Position numbers and translations under genes: made by a program
Notes under the pieces: model-generated
What the model was told of the DNA's origin: nothing
The model's database searches: none
Seen by the model: the letters and a program-made list of their open reading frames with translations, nothing else
NCBI GenBank assembly: GCA_013398295.1
Contig: VZSF01006871.1
Location: 61,264 to 125,263 of the forward strand
Reading direction: 5' to 3'
Source: Chionis minor
Taxonomy: Eukaryota > Chordata > Aves > Charadriiformes > Chionididae
DNA: 64,000 bases
Shown: positions 49,416-60,599 of the stretch, piece by piece
Layout of the letters: each line of letters begins with the position of its first letter
Numbering within the stretch: the stretch's first letter is position 1

Positions 49416-49971
49416 TTTTGGCCCTGTATTCAGCACTGGTGAGGCCGCAGCTTGAGTACTGTGTTCAGTTTTGACACCACAGTATAGGAGAGACATTGAG
49501 GTGCTGGAGCATGTCCAGAGAAGGGCAACGAAGCTGGTGAGGGGTCTAGAGAACAAGTCTTATGAGGAGCAGCTGAGAGAGTTGGGATTGTTTAGCCTGG
49601 AGAAGAGAAAGTTGAGGGGAGACCTTATCGCTCTCTACAACTACCTGAAAGGAGGTTATAGTGAGGTGGGGGTCAATCTCTTCTCCCAAGTAACAAGCGG
49701 TAGGACAAGAGGAAATGGCATCAAGTTGTGCCAGGGGAGGTTTAGGTTGGATATTAGGAAAAACTTCTTCATGGAAAGGGTTCTCAAGCACTGGAGGGTT
49801 CTCAAGCTGCCCAGGGAAGTGGTGGAATCACCATCCCTGGAGGTATTTAAAAGACAGGTAGACATGGTGCTGAGGGACATGGTTTAGGGGTGGTTTTGGC
49901 ATAGGTTTGTGGTTGGAGTCGATGATCTTGAAGGTCTCTTCCAACCCAAGTGATTGTATGATTCTATGATT
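49416..49971 (+). mobile_element. CR1 LINE 3' fragment, about 555 bp, long open frame
   Basis: Starts in late ORF2 (TTCAGCACTGGTGAGGCCGC) and ends with the CR1 terminus (GATTGTATGATTCTATGATT). An open frame at 49471-49887 encodes the ORF2 C-terminus: [20 protein letters not shown], then [20 protein letters not shown] and [20 protein letters not shown]. It contains a short internal duplication (GGGTTCTCAAGC, about 49780-49808). It inserts beside the possible coding relic at 50 kb. Confidence 0.95.
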
Positions 49972-50093
49972 TACTTGTGGGTCCTCTACTACTCCAGAAT
50001 TTTCATGAGAGCGTAACACCTTTCCACTTAAGTACCAGCCTGCAGCTGTCTACTGGCCTTTGCATTTGAGAGCTAGAAAATGCTGATTCTTCA

Positions 50094-50783
50094 GAGTCCC
50101 GTGCCTCCCTTCCACAGTTTGTCTGTCTTTTACCATATGTTATTGAAGTTGTCAGCTTTCCACTTGTAGTCTAAGTATTCATGAAGCCCTTTAAGCAAAG
50201 GGATATAGTTTGGATGTCTGGTCAATCCTAAGAGCTCCATGTGATTCAGGATCCTCTTAAAATCTGGAAGCAGTCATATTTTCTTCTTTGGCAGTCTGAT
50301 TTTCATCTGTTCACAAACCCTGTCTAACCTTGCCCTAGTGGGAATGTTGGGGCTTTTCTGGGACAAAGTCCAAACTACCTTGTTTGACTGACATCGGCCA
50401 TCTGACATCACTGCACAGATCGATCGTAGGAGCAAGCTGCCAGGCTTAGGCATGAAGTTCCAGGACCTGTCTTCACATAAAGTACATCTTTGAGCCAGCT
50501 AGAAGCAGCAGCTTTCTTGCAGGTAGTACTGAGTGTGTTGCCCAGAGCTAACCCTGAAAGCTTTCCAGGAGTTGAACAGCACGGATAAGTGACGTGTTTG
50601 GCTTCAAAATTGACACTTGAGACTGCTTCTGCCCACTATTGTGATCACTGATGTACAGGTATGTATTGGTTTTACACAGAAATTCTGGAAGCCCTGATGC
50701 ATTCCATAGTTTGTAACAACTTCTGCTTTAACTCTTAGCGAGATAACAAATAACATCATGAACAACTTCCTGGGCTCTGTGGT
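50094..50783 (-). pseudogene. Possible decayed coding sequence, unidentified
   Basis: One minus-strand frame runs 230 codons with only four stops (TGA 50604-50606, TAG 50499-50501, TGA 50274-50276, TAA 50130-50132); ten or more would be usual in DNA of this composition. Its open runs are 59, 34, 74 and 47 codons and read like a real protein: VKAEVVTNYGMHQGFQNFC, EDRSWNFMPKPGSLLLRSIC, ARLDRVCEQMKIRLPKKK, LPDFKRILNHMELLGLTRHP and NYIPLLKGLHEYLDYKWKAD. A second frame upstream (about 50700-51240, e.g. KLPNVDHRAQEVVHDVICYL) suggests a frameshift near 50700-50760. No splice sites are needed, so a retrocopy is possible. The plus-strand CR1 ends just beyond its 3' side. I cannot name the parent, and adjacent frames also hold short plausible runs. 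Confidence 0.35.
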
Positions 50784-53700
50784 CTACATTTGGTAACTTT
50801 CCATTCAAATTGTTGTTTCAGTAAGCCAAAAGCTGAAGATGGTTCACTCTGAAGAGTCTGTCTTTGGTCTGGCAAAAACATGACACAATTTTGCCGTTCT
50901 ATGATGAATTCTGAGGTTACGTGGGAAATTTGTTATTAAATGTCCATCTTTCTCTAGTAACAATAATTTCAAAAAGATAAGACTTCATATCCTGTAGAAG
51001 TTCAGCCAATGAACAGACAAAGAAGTAGACAATCCCAGCACCTAGAAGTCACAATGCATAGAAATATTAGAAGCCAAAACACCAGTCCAAAGAGAAGATT
51101 TCCTTTCTGTCTTTGAAGGCTGACAACTGGAGTGGAAGGAAGATGGTTCCATGTATCCTGTTACTTGCCTTAGTACATTTTGGGAACCCAATGACCACAA
51201 ACCAATAGAACTTCTTATGTTTTACTCAGGTTTATGAGTTAGAGAAAAGGCATTCACTTGTAGTCGCAAACATCTTAATTTCAAGATGAATGAATGGTTA
51301 ACTAAGAACACATTACCATAGCTATTGCTAATCAGCAACAGCATAACAGTGGTTAACTGTTTAACCACTCTTCACCATAGTCCTGCACCATCCTCTGTTT
51401 TTGTCTGAGTGGACCATAGGATTCCTCTCAGTACCACTTTATGTTTGCCAAGCTGTTGTCTTTGTGTGTATCTTCAGAATCTCTTTTAATGTCACAGCAG
51501 AACTTTGGATATTTTTTCAGGACCCTATCTATAATAATCACAGTGAAGAATAACAGGTCTTCAGTGTTTTCTCCATACCACCTACCCGTATTTTAAAAAT
51601 GGCACTGTTTAGGAAAAAAAAAAAGAACAGTGGAATGAAACGAGAAGTTATGGCAACTATTTAGTTTCACTCCTCGTCTGAAAGTAAATGGTTTTCTGAT
51701 AGGGATACAACAGTGCCTGACGTGATAAATCCTGCAATACATGCAGTACACACCAGAGCAGTATTATCTATGACCATGGTGTTCCGCACCTGTTTTAAAA
51801 CACTGTACTGCACTGTAATCACAACAACGCAAAGGAAAGACATTTAGATGTGTATATATGAGCACAGCAGGGTTGGAGCTCATGTTGCAAATCATCTAAC
51901 TCTCAGAAGAAAAAATGGCAAATTTCGAATGTGGATGTAACCCTAGGAGAGCCTGAAACTAAAAGCTTGGGATGCTATTTTGATGCGTGCAAGTGAAGCA
52001 GAGAACACATTTCTAAACTGTCTCACAGAATGAAAAGTTGTTCTCTTCAGTCTGGATGTCGCAGCTTCTCTTAAGGTTCCCTTCTAGAACTGCGAGAGGA
52101 GAGGGATGTGCAAAGAAAATGTATATTGCAATACAGCTTACTGGACTACTTCAGCATCATAGTCAGCAGCATTTATAAAAAAATACAACACTGAATACTG
52201 TGTAATCTATTGCATTATTAAAATCTACCAGATGCATATGACAAACAACATCAGTTAATCCTGATATATTTTGTTTGCATGTTGTTGTTATCTACTTCCT
52301 TGTCATACAGCCAGCTTGTGACAATATACTTAAAGGATAAGATACAATTTTTTTTAAATGTGATTATACCTTTGCGCTTGAAGTGCTATGGTTGTGTTAA
52401 CGCTTCCATTATAAGCTCTTGTTTGCCAGGGCTTGTGTCACAACCATAAAAATGCGCTTCTGACCTAGTCTGGCAACCTGAAATAGCTGTCTAAGGATTA
52501 ATTAAATTATGTGTAATTAAAAATATAGTTTTATGTGCATTTCCATACATCACAACATAGTTAATAAATATTTTTAGTACATAGATCAAAGCCTAGTGCT
52601 CCTTTCTTTACAATTACATATCTTTTTTTTTCTTTGCATCCCCTTCTGTACTTAGGTGACAGAACTTTGCAGGTATCGTTATCTCCAAGAAGATTTCAGT
52701 TACATACTGAAAAGCAAAATTAAACAAAAAGGAACTTCAGTTGTTAAATATTCACAGGCATGTAATTATACATTCCTTTAAAAAAAGGAAGAGGTTAAGT
52801 ACTGCATTAGTTTGCATGCTAAGGATGATGAAATTGTAATGACGCTATTAGGAAATGGTTTTCTATATATTTAACTGGTAATATAGGGCCTTTATTCTTC
52901 ATTTTCTTACATATTATAAAGTCACCAGAATTAATGCAAAGGTCATATAAGTGGCACTGGTCAAGAACTGCTTGGTGAAACCACCTTTTTATGAGAAAAT
53001 GCTCAGTCACTGAAACTGCATTTTTTTGGAGCCATCTATCAGTTTAAACACAACCTTTTTGTGGTTATCTCATGTCAAGCATGTGGTTTCTTGATTGAAA
53101 GTGGAAAGGGAGACTGCCCCCCTTCCCGAACAAGCAAATAGCTAAGGAATTGATAGGGGATGTGGAAAATCCCAATTCAGATCTCTGCTCTGAATTTGGT
53201 GAAGCTGGAGTTTAAACCCATGTGTATGTAATGTGATGTGTGCCTGAGGCACGAGGCTGCTGAGTGTCGCTGTTTTACTAGTTAGAAAAACAGCTCAGAC
53301 ATAACCTACTTTGTAGAATCAGAGATTTTCTGAGATCTGCCCATCTCTAGATGTACGTAGCAGCTGTTGTCAGTATAAATTAAGCATCATAGTCCCATAA
53401 AGTATGTGCCATGTTTACGCAGGTACAAATGATCACACATAATGTGAGGTAGCAGAAAGGCTGCCTCTGGAAGCGGTCAAACTTGCTTCAGATATTCACT
53501 GCATATTGCCAGATCTAAGAAACCAGAGAGGTGATTGAATATCATTGAGATGATATATTAACATTTAAAAAATAGCTAAAATTTAGATGCACGTTATTTG
53601 CTGGTGCATGCAAATGATTCAAGATATATATCAACAATCTTGTCTTGTCTGAATATGTGTTCAACATACACACTGCAATCAAAAATCAGTTGTCAGGTAA

Positions 53701-55254
53701 TTCATTGACAATACTGGCTTGAAAATCTTATATCTAAAATATATTAATGCGCTTCCTCATCTGAAAATAGAAAGCATGTGAGCCAAGATTTGTCAGTGGG
53801 CCATGTCTTGTGCTGTGATTTTGTTTGTGTCTGCGAAGTAGATGATGAATGTGCTTTTTCTCTTTGTGATGAATCTGCTGCCTTATGTTTAGTGAGGAAG
53901 ATTCAGGTAAGGCATCTGGAATTTCTGTCTGTAAGGTGAACCCTTACCTATAGAGACCAATCAGAGTGAAGACGGGTGTTCCAGGATACTGTGGTTTTTA
54001 GGGCAGCTTGTTATGTGGAAATAGAGTGAGATGAGGAAGATCAAAGTAGACGACCTCATTTTTCTGCATTTTATTCTCTTTAGCTTTTCTTTTTCTCCCT
54101 TCAATCTAGAGAAGGATTTATTTTCAGGGGGAGCCATCCATAAACCTTATTTTTCTAATTTTTGGGGCCACATTTCCAGCCTTCTCCATAGGATAAATTA
54201 GCCAACTCATCTTCTCCATGGAAAAATGAATGAAAAGAAATATTAGTTGATTTCAGTTTATCAATTTTGATCAGAAATTCCCGTGGCAGAAAAGTGAGGC
54301 AGATCAAACTGTCTATTTTCATTATATGTTTGAACTTTAGGGTAGATCCTTTAGTAATGAAGAAGTCAAACTTCCCCTCTACCTAAAATCTAGTCTTCTC
54401 AAGACTAGGTTTCAGTTAGTTTAAAGCAGCATAAGCATATCAAGTCTCTATACAAACTCACTTTCAACATATGGCTAGTATGATGAAAAGAGTGACCTAA
54501 GAATTCTGAAAACCTCTGGCGTAAGTACTTCAGTTACAAATGAAGATATAGTGAGAAGTATGGGGAATTTAGGAAACCACTTGGGGTTAATATTCCAATA
54601 GAGAACATGAAAGATTAGTCTGAAATTAAAGGCACTTTTCATATCTCTAGTATAATTGCAGCAAGGAAAACAGTTGGTGAACATGTCACTCACTTTTTAG
54701 ACATGTTACAGCTGTCCACGTGCTTGCCACATCACCCTGTTCAATTTTCAGAGTTTTTAATATGAATATCAATCCTTCTTTTCATAAATGTAACCTATAA
54801 ATGCCAGGAATCCCTTAGGAGTTTTCTCAGACTTTATTTAATGCCCCACAAGAAAAGATGTAAAAGAGACCTTTCTTTTGTAAAGTGATCCTATAATTCT
54901 GTTCAATATCCATCATTTTCAAGGCCAAGTAATCATATTTAATGGATCCTAAATTACTTTCTGTCAGGCAAGGATTCCCTCGATAATATTAACCAGTACA
55001 GAGGACTGACACTTGGAGAGCTGAAACTAAGAGGTTTTTTTATTGCAAGCAGCTTACAAGTACTTAGACAGGGGCGGCGCTCACTGGCCCTGCAGTAGGT
55101 AAGGGTCAGTGTTTCCATTTTGACCTGTGCTTTCAATGGGTTTTAGCTTGGCTATAAATACTCAAATTGGTTTCTGCCAAAAAGCAATGCCTAAGGTGAC
55201 CTGCAAAGGATTTTTATCCTCTGCTGTGTTTGCCTTCTATTTTTTCTCTTTTTT

Positions 55255-55740
55255 TTTTAGGGAATCAGTGAGGCCTGGGTTTCCTATGGCACATAAAGAT
55301 GTTGTCAGGGAGCAGCAAGAGCGGGATGCTCTGTAAGGGAAGCTGAGCCAGGAGCTGAGGGTGACCCAAGGCATGTGTGGGACTGGGATTGCACTGACAA
55401 AGGACCGGTCCCGTGGTACCCAAAGAAGAACAGAGCCAGTCTGGTGGTGGTAATGAGGGTCAGCCAACAGTTCAGGGGTTGCCAGACAAATCCATAGCGG
55501 TAGGACAGGTGCAAGTTCAAGCTGGGAAGTCAAGTCAGCGGGTCAGGGTTAAGTCTGGAGCGGTGGGGGACGTGGCCAGGCATGGGAAGGGACCCTTGAC
55601 AGGGACAAAGGGCAAGGGCAGGGGTTTGAAAGCAGCTTCCGAGCAAGGAGGTGGGACAACCATCCCCCTTCCTACAGTTCTTTCTCACACAACTCTTTTC
55701 TTACCAGCCTGAACACAGATTATGCAGCTGTACTGTGTCT
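55255..55740 (+). other. GC-rich, repeat-like patch preceded by an acceptor-like tract
   Basis: About 480 bp of G-rich, CpG-containing sequence in AT-rich surroundings, with recurrent GGTCAGG/GGGACA-type words and a 99-codon plus-strand frame (55413-55712) rich in Gly, Gln and Lys. It begins right after TTTTCTCTTTTTTTTTTAG, a good splice-acceptor shape. It may be an unclassified avian repeat, an LTR fragment or a non-coding exon; I cannot decide. Confidence 0.35.
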
Positions 55741-56589
55741 GCGTCAATTTGAGAACAGAGAGCTAAATCCCTTGGATTAGGAATGGCAGGGGCATGGTGC
55801 TGCACTCAGGGTACCAGTAAATGGCTGCGATTTTTTCCTACCTCAGTTTTTGTTACTTTTTTCCTATTGATTAGGTTTTTCTGCTGAAAGGTTTAAAAGT
55901 CCAGATGAGGACTGTAACATCTAGTCTTTCATGTTGAGTTAAGGTTTGTCTAGCAGGGAGGTTGCTGTGCTGTGCAAGAGGTGGCTGGGGAGGAACCCAC
56001 TCTAAGAAGCACCTAGAATTTTATGTAGAGAGCTTTTACTAATTCAGAAGTTACAGTATTGATATTTTAACAGTGACACTCTTTTCCCAAGTATTCAGTA
56101 GGCATTTAAGTTCAAAAGTTAAACTCATTAGCCAAACATTATCAAAACACTTTCCATCTCAATTTTTTTGGTAGAGAATGGTGCTGGTGATTTCAGGCTT
56201 TGAAAGCATGGGGTTGTACAACCTGAACTGTTTTTGATAGTAAGTACATGATTTTCTGTGGTGGCAAATTAAAAAAAAAAAAAATTGCTATAACTATTGT
56301 ATAATTTACTCCAGCACTAATGAGGAAGGGATTAAGAAGCAATAATATGATACACTGAAAACTTAGTATTGCCAATTTGTTTCTTAATATGATGTACTCT
56401 AAGAATCTGGGTAACATTTCTTGGTTAGTTTGCTAAAGACTTCTTTTTCACTACAGATTAGTCATTTAAAGGCTGATGTTGCTCCCATATGGAATTGATT
56501 GCAAGGGTGGGGTAAACGTTACTCAATCTGATGGGAAATGTCATTCATCTTCCACATTTTTCACAGTCTAGTACAGAGGAAAATATGAC

Positions 56590-56720
56590 TCTTAGACTTC
56601 CTCTGTGCTTCAGTTCATTTCTGTAAAATGGAGAGAGCAAATATTTTCTTGATCAAAATACACTTTAAAATAAAATTTGTTATTCCTTGTGAAGTGCTGA
56701 AACACCATGATACTTAGTGT
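56590..56720 (+). mobile_element. Possible MIR-type SINE relic
   Basis: CTCTGTGCTTCAGTTCATTT then CTGTAAAATGGAGAGAGCAA matches the MIR 3' core (CTCTGTGCCTCAGTTTCC then ATCTGTAAAATGGG). It is followed by a GTGAAGTGCTGAAACACC block like the MIR tail. Short and diverged. Confidence 0.45.
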
Positions 56721-57213
56721 TACATAATGCCTATGAAAAAAACATTCCTGCTACCTGGAGGAAGTGCAATAGCTTCTGTGGAGTATCCCAGAGTCACATT
56801 CCACAGATCTGTCTGCAGGCGGTAGTACTAAGTCTCAAGTCAAGGAATTTCCAATACTTCTGCATTGAAAGCTTTTTCTGCATCATTTCCACAAAAAACT
56901 GAATAGCCAATAAAGATCTCTCCCTTCTGCCCAATATCAATCACGTTTTATTAGAAGCTTCACCTTCCATTTTTCTTTTATATTTTCTGCTAATTTTTAC
57001 TCTTGTACTCATAATCAAGCTTCCACCCTTGTTTCTGATAACTGCTTTACACAGATGCTACAGGATATATCAGAATAGTACAGACAGTCCTAGGAATATA
57101 AACACCAGATGATCTAGGACTTTGAAAGGAAAAAGTTTTTCCCATCATGTCAAACCACTGTATTTAAGTGAAGAAAATATTGTTCCCTGAAATAAATGTT
57201 ATTTCACAGGGGG

Positions 57214-57242
57214 TTTTTTTTCTTTTTTTTTTTTTTTTTTTT
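57214..57242 (+). repeat. Poly-T tract
   Basis: Twenty-eight T in 29 bases. No retroposed sequence was recognised on its minus-strand 5' side. Confidence 0.9.
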
Positions 57243-57742
57243 GAGACTGAAAGGGAAGTTTCCCAATATTCATGTACAGCTGAGAGTTTGAAACAGTGAT
57301 ATGAACATTATGCAGAAATCTATGAATCTGGGCATAACAAAATAAGCTTTCAAAATGCCACATGGAGCACAATGAAGATAATTTGGATATCTGGAAATTA
57401 ACTGACTATTTTTTTTTCAAGAATTCAAGTAGAAGCAAGCCCTTCTGTTTGGATTACATGAAAGACTGAAACCAATTAACTTCTTTAAAAAGATTTTTAT
57501 TAGGAGAAGTAGGAGAAGATAGGATCAGTTTTGAAAGCGGCTGAAGGAGGGATTATGAACTCGGGTGCTCGGAGGAGAGAGAAAAGGGGATAGAATGAAG
57601 TTGAGCTACAGCAACATATCCCACAAACAACCTAGTTTTCCATAGTTAGAATCAGGACAAACAAGGCAATTGGCAATAATTGACATTAGAAAAATAGCTC
57701 AAAATTTTTCTGTGAGCTAAATTTTCTTAATACTTGTTCCCC

Positions 57743-58672
57743 AGGCTTGGTATTGGGGATGCTTCTGTTTAATGTCTTTATCAATGACCTGGACAAGGAG
57801 ATCAAATGCACGCTCGGTAAGTTTGCAGACGCCACCAAGTTTGGCGGGAGTGTCAACCTACTTGAGAGTAAGATGGCCCTACAGAGGGGTCTGGACAGAT
57901 TGGATTGATGGGCCGAGGCCAGTGCTGTGAGGTTCAACAAGGCCAAGTGCTCGGTCCTGCCCTTGGGCCACAATAACCCCATGCAGCACTACAGGCTTGG
58001 GGAAGAGTGGCTGGGAAGCTGCCGGGCAGAAAAGGACCTGTGGGTGTTAGTTGACAGCCGGCTGAATATGAGCCAGCAGTGTGCCCAGGTGGCCAAGGTG
58101 GCCAACAGCATCCTGGCTTGTGTCAGGAATAGTGTGGCCAGCAGGAGTAGGGAAGTGATTATCCCCCTGTACTGGGCACTGGTGAGGCCCCACCTTGAAT
58201 ACTGTGTTCAGTTTTGAGCCCCTCACTACAAGAAAGACATTGAGGTGCTGGCGCATGTCCAGAGAAGGGTGAAGAAGCTGGTGAAGGGTCTGGAGAACAA
58301 GTCTTATGAGGAGTGGCTGAGGGAACTGGGGTTATTTAATTTGGGGAAAAGGAGCCTGAGGGGAGACGTTATTGCTCTCTACAGCTACCTGAGAGGAGGC
58401 TGTAGCGAGGTGGGGGTTGGTCTCATCTCTCAAGTAAAAAGCAATAGGACAAGAGGAAATGGCATCAAGTTGTACCAGGCGAGGTTTAGACTAGATAACA
58501 GAAAGGGTTGTAAAGCACTGGAACAGGCTGCCCAGGGAAGTGGTAGAGGTATTTAGGTGGACGTGGTGCCTAGGCACATGGTTTAGTGGTGGGTTTGGCA
58601 ATGTTAGGTCGATGATTGGACTCAATGGTCTTAAAGGTCCCTTCCAACCTAGACAATTCTATGATTCTATGT
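57743..58672 (+). mobile_element. CR1 LINE 3' fragment, about 930 bp, longest copy in the window
   Basis: Begins in the late reverse-transcriptase region (LFNVFINDLDKEIKCTLGKF, then ADATKFGGSVNLLES) and continues through the ORF2 C-terminus to the CR1 3' end (ACAATTCTATGATTCTATG at 58653-58671). The frame is broken by stops and by a deletion near 58510-58550, so it is dead. Same subfamily as the copy at 49.4 kb. Confidence 0.95.
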
Positions 58673-59492
58673 TCTTTCCTTGAAGATTTATATGAAGTCT
58701 TCCGGAGGTGATGATTTAGTATATAGGCCTTGGGTGGGGAAGACCTTAAAATCTGTTTTTTCTGATTTGGAGTGGCCAGGGAATAACAGTCTGTGCTGAA
58801 TGCAAAAGGCAGGAAGTGTACACCTGGCTTTCATACATTAGTCCAGTACCCTAACCAGCTCGAAATGGGCTTCTTTATGGGAATTTTAGCACTGTTAAGG
58901 TTTTCAAAAGTCTTTCACTTATTCCAAATGGAAAGGAGAGCAAATGTAAAAAATTGCTACAGAAAGAGGAATTATTGTTATCTATTTAGCTATACCTTCT
59001 TCAGCCCTGCATTTACCACTTTTGGCACTTTAAAGCACAATCCATTTCATACCCATTTTCCAGGAGAAAATCAATATGAAACTCTAATCTGAGCTATAAG
59101 TAGTTGCTACACTGAGTAAAAAAAGTTTGATACAGTGAACTGCTCAACCAAATAAATAATTTAGATAAGTGAGTCAATGGTGCTGAAAAGTAAGTCTTCA
59201 TTAATGGACATCACTGAGAGAGCAAAGAAAGCAAAATGAATCATCAGTCCATTGCTTTTAATAATATGATTAAAGAAAGAAGGTACTGAATTATTAAGAA
59301 CAGTGAGGATGGAAAAGTAAAAGAGCAAAAAACATAAAGGGTACCAGTTTGCAGAATGATGATGAACTGGATACTCTTGGTATTCTGAAGGGGTTTGTTT
59401 TTCTTTTTATTTTTTAACTCTGAGAGCTGACAATTATTTAGGCCTTGATTCTCCACCTAGCAGTATCACGGGCATCTCCTTCCCCTCAGTTT

Positions 59493-59524
59493 TATGTAAA
59501 TCAGTGATTTAAGTGATTTACATA
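59493..59524. repeat. 11-bp inverted repeat in a possible ancient amniote repeat
   Basis: TATGTAAATCA and TGATTTACATA flank a 10-nt loop. The surroundings (GGCCTTGATTCTCCAC at about 59439) resemble the palindromic GATTCT...TAAATCA repeats of archosaurs and turtles as I remember them; this is weak. Confidence 0.35.
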
Positions 59525-60555
59525 TAAAAGTGGCTTAGCAACTGCAACTGGAGGAGGCCCCTGAAGTAGTATTAAAATCAAGCCCTGTTCCTTCTGAGGT
59601 TAATAGCAAAACTCAGATAGACCCTAATGAGGAGAGAAACAACCTCCAGGATTTTGAAGCCAAGACAGGAGAGTAAGTTATATAGATTTTCTTTTTACAG
59701 AGAAATAATAAATACACAAAATTTAATTCCATGAAAGAAGAGTATTTTAAGATTAAAGTAGTATGCTTTGAATCCACTTTCCAAATAATTACACAAAGCC
59801 AGTTTCTTCAGATACCTGCAAGAAAAGACTAGACTTCCTGCCCCTTTTTATTCAACTATTCAGCTGTATATACATCTCTTTATATAACAGCTTATAACAT
59901 ATACTTAAATGGGATGCACAGTTCAAAGATTTTTTGTATGCTGGACTGGCTTTTCTCTCGCAAATGATCTGATTCAGCTCTCTGGATATAGAATCCCTAA
60001 GTAATTATACATTTGGATTTAGTTTTAGATTTGCAGCTCTTCAAAAGAATATTGTAAAAAGCTGAGGTAAGTCCTTGGCCATGACATCTGTGCATAAAGA
60101 TTTGCCCAGATTCACTTGGTTATCTAAGTATGAGCTTTTTACAGGCCATTAAAGCATGATGAAAGGGTATGCTGGGGATTCTATATTTTAATTTGATTTG
60201 ATCAGTTGTTAACTTTTATTTCTTCTGAATTGGACATTCTAATAGCAAGGGTAACCTCATTTGGTGTATTACAGAGACCTCTGTTATTATTACTAAATTA
60301 CATAATAAAAAAGACATGGATTTATTTTATTTTATTTATTCCCATAAATTTACTTTGTTAAATTAACTTCATGCTAGCCCTTGCTGCCTAACCATGTAGC
60401 TGTAATGCTATATAACCTTTGTCCTTACACCTCTTCCAGCTGCTCTATGTTTTGGTATTTTTTTCTTTTCATTTTGCTACCTTGTATCTAAATTGGATTG
60501 TCAGTACTTCTAGGGAAGAACAGAGAGAATTCGGCATGGGTTTGGTGCTATAAAA

Positions 60556-60599
60556 ATAATAACAACAGCAATAATAATAACAACAACAGCAACAACAAC
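60556..60599 (+). repeat. (AAC/AAT)n trinucleotide repeat
   Basis: Mixed AAT, AAC and CAGCAA units over 44 bp. Confidence 0.9.

Larger units (their letters stand above)
51241..57742. other. Intergenic DNA, mostly without recognisable features
   Basis: AT-rich unique sequence apart from the GC-rich patch at 55.26-55.74 kb, a MIR-like relic (56590-56720) and a poly-T tract (57214-57242). No gene supported. Confidence 0.5.

Noticed and set aside
53101..53280. Possible third MIR-like SINE (CTGAATTTGGTGAAGCTGGA block)
   Set aside because: Only one short phrase resembles MIR, in uncertain orientation; the rest does not follow the consensus order.
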